This document shows positions 1 to 7,391 of a DNA stretch of 64,000 nucleotides, piece by piece. The notes below the pieces were generated by a model that had not been told where the DNA came from, searched no databases, and saw only the letters and a program-made list of their open reading frames with translations. The DNA is from Acidipila rosea (GTDB lineage: Bacteria; Acidobacteriota; Terriglobia; Terriglobales; Acidobacteriaceae), in assembly GCF_004339725.1 (NCBI RefSeq), contig NZ_SMGK01000002.1, positions 1,083,138 through 1,147,137 of the forward strand. The letters are read 5' to 3'. The position numbers and the translations under genes are program-made. Within the stretch, counting starts at the first letter, position 1. Each line of letters starts with the position of its first letter.

Positions 1-387
1 GTGCTGGTGACCACGCACATGATGGAAGAGGCCGAACACTGCGACCGGCTCGCCATTCTGAGCGAAGGCAAACTGGTTGCGCTGGGATCGCCCTTCGATC
101 TGAAATCGCAGATCGGCGGTGACGTGGTGCTCTTTGAGACCGCAAGCGAGGAGACGGCCGCACAACTGGCCGGGAAAATCTCCGATCGCTTCCTGGTCAC
201 GGCGAAGGCGCTGGGCAAGACAGTGCGCCTGGAGCGGGAACAGGGACATCGCTTCGTGACGGAGGTAGTTGAGGCATTTCCGGGGGTAGTCGAGGGTGTT
301 TCGGTCTCAAAGCCGAGCCTCGAAGATGTCTTCATCCGCCGCACCGGGCACCGCTTCTGGACTGAGAAAACGACGGGAGAAAACTGA
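1..387 (+). CDS. ABC transporter ATP-binding protein, C-terminal fragment (cut by window start)
   Basis: This is the last 128 codons of an ABC-2-type exporter ATPase. The visible part begins just before the switch (H-loop) histidine in the TTHMMEEAEHCDR motif, so the Walker A, signature and Walker B motifs lie upstream of the window. The remainder is the accessory C-terminal domain of drug or antibiotic exporter ATPases (DrrA/CcmA-like), ending in an SLEDVFIRRTG-type motif. Its TGA stop overlaps the ATG of the permease by one base (TGATG), so the two are translationally coupled. The substrate cannot be told from sequence. DUF420 downstream hints at a link to oxidase biogenesis, but that is inference. 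Confidence 0.9.
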   Translation: MLVTTHMMEEAEHCDRLAILSEGKLVALGSPFDLKSQIGGDVVLFETASEETAAQLAGKISDRFLVTAKALGKTVRLEREQGHRFVTEVVEAFPGVVEGVSVSKPSLEDVFIRRTGHRFWTEKTTGEN

Positions 388-1217
388 TGGCTACTCTGAC
401 CGCAACCACTGCCGCGCCGCGCGTCAACCGGGTGCCCCAGCCGGGTATCTGGTTGCCAGCCTACACCCTCTGGCGCCGCGAGATTGTTCGCTTCTACCGC
501 CAGAAGGCGCGGGTGGTGGGCGTGATCGCATCCCCGCTGCTCTTCTGGCTGGTGCTCGGTTCGGGCTTCGCAAACAGCTTTCACTCCAGCGGATCATCGT
601 CGGACAAGTATCTCGGCTATTTCTTTCCAGGTGCGGTGGCGATGATCGTGCTCTTCACGGCCATCTTCAGCATGATGTCGCTGATCCAGGACCGCAATGA
701 GGGCTTTCTGCTGTCGGTGCTGGCAGCGCCGGTCAGCCGCTCGTCGATCGTGCTGGGCAAGGTGATGGGCGGCGCGACGCTGGCCGCGATTCAGGGGATC
801 GTGTTCCTCGTCTTCACGCCTCTGGTCGGGGTGCATCCAAGCCTGGCATCCATCGGCATCAGCGTGGCCGTTATCCTGATGATCAGCTTTGAACTGACAG
901 CGCTCGGCTTCACGATTGCGTGGCCGATGGATTCGCCACAGGCCTTCCATGCGATCGTCAACCTGATCCTGCTACCGCTGTGGATGCTTTCCGGCTCGCT
1001 TTTTCCGGCGAGCGGGGCTTCGGGCTGGATGCGACTGGTGATGCTGCTGAATCCGCTGACCTATGGCGTAGATGCACTGCGCAATGCCCTCTTTCCTGCA
1101 CAAGCAACCAGCTTTCCCCTGGCAATCAATCTGGCAGTCACTGCGGGCTTCTGCCTGCTGACGTTTATCGCATCCTGGGCCATCGTCAACCGCCGCAGCA
1201 ACCGGCCAGCGGCGTAA
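387..1217 (+). CDS. ABC-2 type transporter permease
   Basis: A 276-residue integral membrane protein of the ABC-2 permease family (NodJ/DrrB-like). It has a cytoplasmic N-terminus followed by about six hydrophobic segments. The ABC-2 signature is visible in the stretch around LNPLTYGVDALRNALF near residue 225. The ATG overlaps the stop of the ATPase by one base, so the pair forms one exporter. The length is usual for the family. The substrate is unknown, and the DUF420 gene 26 bases downstream is probably co-transcribed. Confidence 0.9.
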   Translation: MATLTATTAAPRVNRVPQPGIWLPAYTLWRREIVRFYRQKARVVGVIASPLLFWLVLGSGFANSFHSSGSSSDKYLGYFFPGAVAMIVLFTAIFSMMSLIQDRNEGFLLSVLAAPVSRSSIVLGKVMGGATLAAIQGIVFLVFTPLVGVHPSLASIGISVAVILMISFELTALGFTIAWPMDSPQAFHAIVNLILLPLWMLSGSLFPASGASGWMRLVMLLNPLTYGVDALRNALFPAQATSFPLAINLAVTAGFCLLTFIASWAIVNRRSNRPAA

Positions 1218-1243
1218 AGCGCAAAGAGAACGAGGCAGCAACT

Positions 1244-1786
1244 ATGCAAGCAGCGCAGACCACCACCAGCAACCGGGCGCCGATCGCACTCATTCTGGCG
1301 ATCAGCGCCGGTGCTTCGGCATTTCTCTTCTGGCTGATCTACGTCCATCACGCATCGGCGGCTAATGCCGACAGGCTGATGTTCCTGCCTGCGCTGAATG
1401 CTGTGCTGAATGGGCTCTGCACCATTGCCCTGCTGGCAGGGTTCTCCTTCATCCGCCAGCGAAAGATTGCCGCTCATCGAGCCGCCATGATAACTGCCTT
1501 CGCCTTCTCAGTGCTGTTTCTGGTGAGCTACATTGCAAACCATGCGCTGCACGGCGACATGATCTTTCCCGGCCACGGCACGCCGCGGACGGTTTATCTC
1601 TCGATCCTCATCAGCCACATCCTGCTTTCCGTCGTCGCGCTTCCAATGGTGCTGATTACCTTTTTCTTTTCGCTGACCGGGCGCTTTCCCCAGCATCGAA
1701 AAATTGCCCGCTTCACCTTTCCCATCTGGCTATACGTCTCTGTGACCGGGGTAGTCGTGTATGCCATGCTGGCTGCATGGCGCTAG
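1244..1786 (+). CDS. DUF420 (CtaM/YozB-like) membrane protein
   Basis: A 180-residue protein with four to five transmembrane segments and the features of DUF420: a HALHGD motif after a transmembrane helix, then an HRKIARFTFPIWLYVSVTG stretch before the last helix. DUF420 proteins (YozB in Bacillus, CtaM in Staphylococcus) are needed for maturation of heme-copper oxidases that carry heme a or o. The ATG at 1244 was chosen over longer in-frame starts because those lie inside the permease gene and carry no membrane signature. In context it is likely the tail of a cytochrome oxidase biogenesis operon that extends left of the window. Confidence 0.85.
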   Translation: MQAAQTTTSNRAPIALILAISAGASAFLFWLIYVHHASAANADRLMFLPALNAVLNGLCTIALLAGFSFIRQRKIAAHRAAMITAFAFSVLFLVSYIANHALHGDMIFPGHGTPRTVYLSILISHILLSVVALPMVLITFFFSLTGRFPQHRKIARFTFPIWLYVSVTGVVVYAMLAAWR

Positions 1787-1797
1787 AGATAGAATCG

Positions 1798-2118
1798 ATG
1801 ACGCCTGTGACTTTCAACCCCGTTAAGCCCGAAGACCAGACACACAAGCTCGCGACTCATCAGACTGCAGACGAGCCGACATTCGATGACGGCACGCGTC
1901 AACTGCTGCGCTCGGGGCTGGCGACGCTGTTTGTGGGCCTGGCTGCGGCGCTGCTGACGAAGACCGTTTTCGGTGGAATCGGCAGGCAGGGGCCGCATAC
2001 AAACTCCGGCTGGCTGGCGCTGATCGTAGCGCTGATGTGTCTGCCTTTCGGCTCTCTGCTGACCCTGCTGGGCGGGGCGAAGTGGCTCAGGAATCGCCGC
2101 CTCCGGCAGACCCGCTAA
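1798..2118 (+). CDS. Small two-helix membrane protein, unknown function
   Basis: A 106-residue hypothetical protein. After about 35 polar residues there are two hydrophobic segments (around residues 42-62 and 74-98) and a basic C-terminus rich in arginine, which suggests a hairpin membrane protein with a cytoplasmic tail. The ATG at 1798 follows the DUF420 stop by 11 bases. An alternative ATG at 1777 would overlap the DUF420 gene by 10 bases and add seven residues; neither start has a strong Shine-Dalgarno sequence. I do not recognise the family. Position suggests co-transcription with the DUF420 gene. Confidence 0.7.
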   Translation: MTPVTFNPVKPEDQTHKLATHQTADEPTFDDGTRQLLRSGLATLFVGLAAALLTKTVFGGIGRQGPHTNSGWLALIVALMCLPFGSLLTLLGGAKWLRNRRLRQTR

Positions 2119-2175
2119 TCTGATATTCTTCAGCATTGCGCGCTGCTTCAGACGCGCCGGGAGAAAAACAAAGTT

Positions 2176-2646
2176 ATGGCCAAAGGCGTCAACAAAGCTA
2201 TCCTGCTCGGCAATGTGGGAAAAGACCCGGAAATCCGCTCGACAGCGAGTGGCACAATCGTCGCGAGCTTTACGCTCGCCACCTCTGACCGGACCAAAGA
2301 CCAGACGGGCAACTGGGTGGACCAGACCGAGTGGCACAATCTTGTTGCGTTCAAGCGTACAGCCGAGATTGTCCGCGATTATGTAAAGAAGGGCTCGAAG
2401 ATCTACGTTGAAGGCAAGATCCAGACTCGCTCATGGGACGACAAGACCTCCGGCGAGAAAAAGTACCGGACCGAGATCCTGGTCAACGAACTCTCCCTGC
2501 TCTCAGGCCGGGGCGAAGGCGAAAGTGGCGGCGGCGGCTATCAGCGCTCCGGCGGATCATCGGGCTACGACCAGCGCGGTTCGCAGGCTCCGGCAGACGA
2601 CTACGCAAACTCGGCGGAAATCACCGACGACGATATTCCCTTCTAG
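2176..2646 (+). CDS. ssb: Single-stranded DNA-binding protein
   Basis: A 156-residue SSB that coats single-stranded DNA in replication and repair. Residues 1-105 form the OB fold, with the typical NKAILLGNVGKDPEIR start and the FKRTAEIVRDYVKKGSKIYVEG core. A glycine/serine/glutamine-rich flexible linker follows, then the conserved acidic tip DDDIPF that binds partner proteins. A GGGAG Shine-Dalgarno sequence lies upstream of the ATG. The length is normal. It appears to stand alone, followed by a structured non-coding stretch. Confidence 0.97.
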   Translation: MAKGVNKAILLGNVGKDPEIRSTASGTIVASFTLATSDRTKDQTGNWVDQTEWHNLVAFKRTAEIVRDYVKKGSKIYVEGKIQTRSWDDKTSGEKKYRTEILVNELSLLSGRGEGESGGGGYQRSGGSSGYDQRGSQAPADDYANSAEITDDDIPF

Positions 2647-2651
2647 CGATT

Positions 2652-2738
2652 GCGCCACGCAGGCTGCAAGAAAATGAGCAAAGAAAGCAGGCGCAAGCTC
2701 TTCGGAGCTGCGTTCTTTCTACTGCTTGCGCGTGGCGC
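2652..2738 (+). terminator. Structured region after ssb, possible terminator
   Basis: Several perfect inverted repeats nest here. A UUCG-tetraloop hairpin, AGCTC-TTCG-GAGCT, spans 2696-2709 and is followed by a T-rich run. GCGCAAGC at 2691-2698 pairs with GCTTGCGC at 2724-2731. GCGCCACGC at 2652-2660 pairs with GCGTGGCGC at 2730-2738. The last two stems share bases and would compete. It may end ssb transcription, but no clean U-tract follows the outer stem. Confidence 0.45.
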
Positions 2739-2806
2739 GATAACCTGTAGCCCGCTGGAAAAGCCCGGGCATACTAAGGTAAATTGAAGCTGGCCGTGAC
2801 AGGTCG

Positions 2807-2822
2807 CCTCCTACCGAGGAGG
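2807..2822 (+). promoter_or_regulatory. Hairpin that sequesters a perfect Shine-Dalgarno sequence
   Basis: CCTCCT (2807-2812) pairs perfectly with AGGAGG (2817-2822) across the loop ACCG. The AGGAGG is the consensus ribosome-binding sequence for whatever starts downstream: an ATG at 2827 (spacing 4, a 20-codon out-of-frame ORF ending at 2889) or the ATG at 2838 of the zinc-knuckle protein (spacing 15). As folded, the ribosome site would be masked, which suggests translational control. Confidence 0.5.
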
Positions 2823-2837
2823 TCTCATGGAGTTCCA

Positions 2838-3059
2838 ATGCCGTTTCCCATTAAAGTCTGCACTATCTGTTCTGAAGAATTTGAATTGAGGCCGGATAAA
2901 CCCGGCTTTGCCAACCGATGCCCGGCTTGCAGCACTCCCGAAGCCGACGACTCCTCTGCGACGCATCGCATGGATGCCATCGAGCGTAAGACCACGGCGG
3001 AAGCCAATGAAGCCCGGAGGCAGGCAATCCGCGAGCTTCTATATCGCAAAGACAGTTAG
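2838..3059 (+). CDS. Zinc-knuckle microprotein, unknown function
   Basis: A 73-residue protein. The N-terminal half holds two CxxC knuckles (CTIC and CPAC, 21 residues apart between the first cysteines), as in zinc ribbons; the C-terminal half is charged and probably helical. I place the start at ATG 2838, directly before the ribbon. A TTG at 2784 in the same frame would add 18 residues but would run through the Shine-Dalgarno hairpin. Small zinc ribbons of this kind often bind nucleic acid or ribosomes, but no function can be assigned here. Confidence 0.65.
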   Translation: MPFPIKVCTICSEEFELRPDKPGFANRCPACSTPEADDSSATHRMDAIERKTTAEANEARRQAIRELLYRKDS

Positions 3060-3079
3060 AGCCAGAAGCGCCGAAAGCT

Positions 3080-3116
3080 GCAACGCGGAGAGCGGCACGC
3101 AGGCCCTCCGCGTTGC
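3080..3116. terminator. Hairpin between convergent genes, probable bidirectional terminator
   Basis: An 11-bp perfect stem, GCAACGCGGAG (3080-3090) with CTCCGCGTTGC (3106-3116) and a 15-base loop, sits between the convergent stops at 3059 and 3120. No strong T-run flanks it on either side, so termination could be partial or factor-assisted. Confidence 0.6.
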
Positions 3117-3119
3117 TCC

Positions 3120-4007
3120 TCAGCCTCGCAGGCTCGCCGGCGGATGGTTCACAGCCGACAGTTTTTCATAGGCTGCCTCACTCAGCTTGAGCGCTGCAGC
3201 TGCGACATTCTCCTCAAGGTGCTTGATGGACGACGTGCCTGGGATAGGCACGATCACCCTGGAACGCTTGAGCAGCCACGCCAGAGCGACCTGGAGTGGA
3301 GTTGCCCCCATCTCTGCGGCTACCGCTTTGACTGCCTCATGAGCCTCTTTGGCCTGACCGAGAGGAGCCCACGGGAAGAAGGCGATGTTGTTCTCTTCGC
3401 AGTAATCAACGATGAAGTCGGACTCGCGGTCGGCGAAGCTGTAGCGATTCTGCACCGAGACAATGGGCACGATGCGGCGCGCGCGTTCGATGTGTTCGCG
3501 GGTCACGTTTGAGAGTGCGACGTGACGGATCTTGCCCTGCTCGCGGAGCTTTGCCAGGGCTCCGACAGATGCCTCGAACGACACCGCATTATCGGGCGCA
3601 TGAAGCTGGTAAACGTCGATGCGGTCGAGGCGAAGCCGCTTGAGGCTGCCTTCAAGCGCCTTGGCCAGATGGGTTGGGCTGGCATTATGCGTCCACTGCC
3701 CCGGGCCCGGACGCTCCCAGCCTCCTTTGGTGGCGACCACCACGCCGGAGGGATAGGGGTAAAGCGCTTCGGAGATCAACTCCTCCGAGACATTTGGGCC
3801 ATAGGAATCGGCCGTATCGATAATGTTGACGCCGAGTTCGACAGCGTGCCGCACGGTGGCGAGTGCGGCCTCTTTATCTGCAGGAGGGCCCCAGATGCCG
3901 GGGCCCGTGATGCGCATGGCTCCGTAACCGAGACGATTGACGGTGAGATCGCCACCGATAGTGAATGTGCCAGCAGCGGCGGCGGAAGGACGTTGTTCCA
4001 AGCTCAT
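3120..4007 (-). CDS. Aldo/keto reductase
   Basis: A 295-residue NADPH-dependent oxidoreductase of the aldo/keto reductase superfamily, a cytosolic TIM barrel. The catalytic tetrad is visible: Asp64 and Tyr69 in DTADSYG, Lys94 in ATKGG and His136 in QLHAPD. The cofactor-binding end is shown by VPIPGTSSIKHLEEN near residue 255. An AGGAG Shine-Dalgarno sequence lies seven bases before the ATG. The physiological substrate is unknown. It is monocistronic, with its own upstream spacer and a hairpin after its stop. Confidence 0.93.
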   Translation of the reverse strand: MSLEQRPSAAAAGTFTIGGDLTVNRLGYGAMRITGPGIWGPPADKEAALATVRHAVELGVNIIDTADSYGPNVSEELISEALYPYPSGVVVATKGGWERPGPGQWTHNASPTHLAKALEGSLKRLRLDRIDVYQLHAPDNAVSFEASVGALAKLREQGKIRHVALSNVTREHIERARRIVPIVSVQNRYSFADRESDFIVDYCEENNIAFFPWAPLGQAKEAHEAVKAVAAEMGATPLQVALAWLLKRSRVIVPIPGTSSIKHLEENVAAAALKLSEAAYEKLSAVNHPPASLRG

Positions 4008-4387
4008 TGAATGCTCCTGTTGACGTTAGAGAGACGCACGGCGGACTCGGTTGGCACAGTACGCTGTTTTTTGCCGCGAGTGAGGCGCTCTGTTTTGAGC
4101 CACCTGCTCATGCTTTGCGCTGAAGGCCGGACCGGAGTTTTTCTTTGCCTTGCATTATAGTCAGGCATTCGAAAAGAGCAGCCGGGGCATCGGGCACAAC
4201 TTCTACGCACGCCTGTGGCCTTCTGCTGGCTCCGGTCATTCGGACTTCTTATACGCCATTAGGCTTTCTAGTTGGACAGCGCTTCGTCGTGCGTGGAAGA
4301 TCATGTGTGTAGTGAAGAGACGCGGGGACGGCTGGGAGCACTCCTCGCGCCCCGACAACGCCCGCACGGAGAGGAAGCGCAGCCCAG
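4008..4387. other. 380-base spacer without a convincing gene
   Basis: This separates the divergent aldo/keto reductase and the oxidase operon. Short open frames here have poor codon pattern and no recognisable product. It must hold both promoters. A TATAGT at 4156-4161 resembles a -10 element, but no good -35 is paired with it. Its right end carries GAGGAAG (4371-4377), the ribosome site of the next gene. Confidence 0.6.
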
Positions 4388-4582
4388 ATGTCTCATTCTG
4401 CCGATAGACCGTTGTCAAACAAGCAGAGGGCATTTGTGACGCTGCTGCTGCTGCTCGGTACGCTGATCTCCTACGTGGTCATTCGCTTCATGAATCCTGA
4501 CAATGCCTTCCCTCAGGAACAGGACCAGACATATACCTCGGCCCCGCACGATCACTCCATCCAGCCGAGCGCGCGCCCATGA
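4388..4582 (+). CDS. Small single-span membrane protein before the fused oxidase
   Basis: A 64-residue protein with a short basic N-terminus, one transmembrane segment at about residues 14-34, and a polar tail rich in histidine, glutamine and acidic residues that would face the periplasm. GAGGAAG lies 10 bases before the ATG. The stop overlaps the oxidase start by four bases (ATGA), so translation is coupled. Small one-helix subunits (CcoQ, CcoH) accompany cbb3 oxidases, and this could be an analogue. I see no sequence match to either, so the role is inferred from position only. Confidence 0.8.
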   Translation: MSHSADRPLSNKQRAFVTLLLLLGTLISYVVIRFMNPDNAFPQEQDQTYTSAPHDHSIQPSARP

Positions 4583-7176
4583 TTGCAACCGAAGTGCAGG
4601 CACGTGTTCCGGTCGCGAGCAAGCTGGTTCGGGCGCACACCTACGCGGCCTTTGTCGGGCTGCTGCTTTCCGCGCTGTTTGGCCTGGCGGTCTCGGTCAA
4701 GTTTCACGTCCCTGAGTTTCTGACGAACCATGCAGCCCTGACGTGGGGCAGGCTTCGCTATGACCACACGCAAGGCATTCTCTACGCGTGGCTGGGCAAT
4801 GCATTCATCGCCTTCATCTATTTCGCGGTGCCCTATCTGACGCGGCGCCCGGTCACAAGCGAACGGCTCGGCTGGGTCATGTTCTTCGTCTATAACTTTG
4901 TGGCAGTGCTGGGCGGCTGGTCGCTGGTCCTGGCCGGGGTGCTGCAGCCGTTAGAGTGGGCGGAGTTCCCCCTGATCGTCGCCGCGGTCATCGAGCTGTG
5001 CCTGGCGCTGATGATCGTGCAGTTCTGCATACCATTTCTCAAGTGCGGCGCATCGGAGCTCTACGTCTCAGGCTGGTATCTGCTCGGCGGTCTCACGTTC
5101 ACCTTCCTTGCCTATCCGCTCGGCAATATCGTGCCGCATGAGCTGCCGGGCGCTATGGGAGCAGCCTTCAGCGGATTGTGGATTCACGATGCGGTCGGCG
5201 TCTTCATCACGCCTCTGGCCGTTGCGGTCGAGTACTTTGTGATCACGGCGGTCACGCGCAAGCCAATCTACAGCCACTTCTACTCGATGGTGGGCTTCTG
5301 GCTGCTGTTTCTGGTGTATCCGCTTAACGGCATTCACCATTACATTTACTCTTCGCTGCCGATGGCTGCGCAGCGTGTTTCTGAAGCTGCTTCGATCTAT
5401 CAGGGCATTGATGTAATCCTCGTCGTCACGAATCTGCTGCTTTCGATCGGCCTCGCAACAGAAGGCTCCGTCCTGCGCGACGTGCCAATGCGCTTTGTGT
5501 GGACCAGCATTGTGCTCTACCTCATCGTCAGCATCCAGGGCTCGGTGCAGGCCGTAATGACGTTTAACAGCTTCATCCACTTCACCGACTGGGTCATCGG
5601 CCATTCCCATCTGGCGATGATCGGGTTTGCCTCATTCGCAGCAATGGGCGGCCTGGGACACATATGGCAGCAGATGCCGGGAGTGCGGCATAGCCGGCGC
5701 GCAATGGCGTGGTCCTACTGGCTGCTGGTGATCGGACTCGGCCTGATGGTGCTCGACCTGACAGCCGCAGGGCTGGTGCAGGCGACGCTGTGGCAGCGGC
5801 ACATCCCGTGGATCGATTCTGTACGCGCTTCCCGGCCTTACTGGATCTTCCGCACCATCGATGGCGTGGTGCTGCTGGCAGGCTTTGTAGTGTTCGGACT
5901 CAGCTTCGTGACAGGGCCGCGCAACTCCGAAGGATTTCTGGGTCTCACCCTCGATACGAAGGATGAGCTGCCCCGCGATCACAAGGCGCAATACTGGTTC
6001 ACAACGGCGTATGCGGCGACTTTCGGCGCGGGCGTAGTGTTCTTCTTTCTCTCGTTCCTCGCGCTGGGAGTCTATCCTGCATTTCGCCTTCGCGAGTCGA
6101 TCCACAAGACCACGCCAGTGGGAGCGCAACTCACTCTCACTGCCGCCGAGCAGCATGGCGGCCATCTCTACGCGGTGGATGGCTGCGCCTACTGCCACTC
6201 CATGCAGGTGCGCTTCACCCCGGCCGATGTGTGGCGCTTCGGCACGCCGACGCAGGCGTGGGAGACGCAGCAGCAGTATCCCCAGATGTGGGGCACCCGG
6301 CGCATAGGCCCGGATCTCGCACGGGAGGCAGGCAAAAGACCGGTCGACTGGCAACTGGTGCATCTCTACGATCCGCGCTACATCGTGCCCGATTCGGTGA
6401 TGCCTTCCTACCCATGGCTCTTCAACGGTGCGCCCGACCGGCCCACGCAGGATGCACGGGACCTTGTTGCCTTCCTGAACACGCTGGGCAGGGCGCAGGC
6501 AGCGCTGACTCCTCCACTGCCGAGGGCGACCTATCTGCTACCCGTAGCGGCGTCAGCCAATGACACCGAAGAGGGGCGGCAGGTATTTGTAGCCAACTGC
6601 GCAGGATGCCACGGAGAAAAGGCCGATGGCCGTTCCATTGGAGGACAGAGCCTGCGGCCAGTCGCGTTTAACCTTGCGGAATTCAAACTCTCCGACGATC
6701 TTATCTGGCGAGTGCTCCAGACCGGCGTGCCGGGCTCGTCCATGCCCTCGTGGAATGATCTGCCGAGCTCGGACTTCCGCGCTGTAGCGGACTATGTGGC
6801 GATGGTCGCACAGGCCGGCGAACTTACGCCGGATCAGCGCTATGCCTCCGATGAAGTGCTGATGGAGTCGGGCAGGAGGATCTTTGAGACGCACTGCACC
6901 CGCTGCCACGGCGAGGAAGCTGCCGGAGATGGGCCGGACGGGCTGGAGATGCTTCCCCGCCCTGCGAATTTCCACGAGATGATGCCCTCCTATCAAGCGG
7001 CAGCAGAGATCCTCCGCGACGGCGTGCCCGGCAGCGGTATGCCGGCGTGGCCGCTGCTGACGCCGGCCGAGGTGCAGGCGGTCACTTTCTACATTCGTTC
7101 CTTTTATTCGGCCCACCCGGACGGCACGGCGCAACCTGCTGCATCTGCCTCTATGAAGATGGAGGGGATGAAATGA
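4579..7176 (+). CDS. Fused cbb3-type cytochrome oxidase (CcoN-CcoO-CcoP-like, three c-hemes)
   Basis: An 865-residue single chain that appears to hold a whole family C heme-copper oxidase. Residues 1 to about 490 are a CcoN-like multi-span subunit. His63 and His344 are candidate low-spin heme ligands, His342 the high-spin heme ligand, and His203, His253 and His254 the CuB ligands. Tyr247 sits in YxxxGxHH, where cbb3 oxidases carry the cross-linked active-site tyrosine, which argues for O2 reduction rather than NO reduction. After one more membrane helix (about 475-500) comes a CcoO-like monoheme domain (CAYCH 536-540, with MWGTRRIGPDL and VPDSVMPSYPWL). Two c domains follow (CAGCH 674-678, CTRCH 773-777), like the diheme part of CcoP but with no membrane anchor of their own. 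Normal cbb3 subunits are separate genes. It is coupled at both ends by ATGA overlaps. The maturation genes ccoGHIS are not in the window. Confidence 0.92.
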   Translation: MIATEVQARVPVASKLVRAHTYAAFVGLLLSALFGLAVSVKFHVPEFLTNHAALTWGRLRYDHTQGILYAWLGNAFIAFIYFAVPYLTRRPVTSERLGWVMFFVYNFVAVLGGWSLVLAGVLQPLEWAEFPLIVAAVIELCLALMIVQFCIPFLKCGASELYVSGWYLLGGLTFTFLAYPLGNIVPHELPGAMGAAFSGLWIHDAVGVFITPLAVAVEYFVITAVTRKPIYSHFYSMVGFWLLFLVYPLNGIHHYIYSSLPMAAQRVSEAASIYQGIDVILVVTNLLLSIGLATEGSVLRDVPMRFVWTSIVLYLIVSIQGSVQAVMTFNSFIHFTDWVIGHSHLAMIGFASFAAMGGLGHIWQQMPGVRHSRRAMAWSYWLLVIGLGLMVLDLTAAGLVQATLWQRHIPWIDSVRASRPYWIFRTIDGVVLLAGFVVFGLSFVTGPRNSEGFLGLTLDTKDELPRDHKAQYWFTTAYAATFGAGVVFFFLSFLALGVYPAFRLRESIHKTTPVGAQLTLTAAEQHGGHLYAVDGCAYCHSMQVRFTPADVWRFGTPTQAWETQQQYPQMWGTRRIGPDLAREAGKRPVDWQLVHLYDPRYIVPDSVMPSYPWLFNGAPDRPTQDARDLVAFLNTLGRAQAALTPPLPRATYLLPVAASANDTEEGRQVFVANCAGCHGEKADGRSIGGQSLRPVAFNLAEFKLSDDLIWRVLQTGVPGSSMPSWNDLPSSDFRAVADYVAMVAQAGELTPDQRYASDEVLMESGRRIFETHCTRCHGEEAAGDGPDGLEMLPRPANFHEMMPSYQAAAEILRDGVPGSGMPAWPLLTPAEVQAVTFYIRSFYSAHPDGTAQPAASASMKMEGMK

Positions 7177-7391
7177 CCGCCTACATTCTGGGTGCAGCTA
7201 CGCTCATTCTGCTGGTGCTTATCCTGTGGCGTCGATCTTCGCCTGAGTTCAGGCGCAGGAGTGAGCAGCCCAAGTTTCAGATCCTGGCCAACCTCGGATT
7301 GGGATCGCGCTCCTCGTCCCGGACGAAACAGCCACCCGAAGACACTCAACCTATAACCAGGAGAGAACATGATGAAAAGCGTGAGTCGTAG
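7173..7391 (+). CDS. Small single-span membrane protein after the fused oxidase
   Basis: A 72-residue protein with one N-terminal transmembrane segment (residues 3-19) followed by a strongly basic, arginine/serine-rich cytoplasmic tail. The start overlaps the oxidase stop by four bases (ATGA), and the end overlaps the next gene by 23 bases, so it belongs to the coupled chain. The topology resembles CcoQ or CcoS, but no diagnostic residues are seen. An accessory or assembly role is inferred from position only. Confidence 0.75.
   Translation: MTAYILGAATLILLVLILWRRSSPEFRRRSEQPKFQILANLGLGSRSSSRTKQPPEDTQPITRREHDEKRES

Noticed and set aside
4004..4407. Short frames on both strands in the 380-base spacer
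   Set aside because: No ribosome site, no recognisable product and poor codon pattern.
4579..7176. Reading the fused oxidase as a nitric oxide reductase
   Set aside because: The helix VII tyrosine before the HH pair and a CcoO-type c-heme domain fit cbb3 oxidases better; kept as an alternative only.
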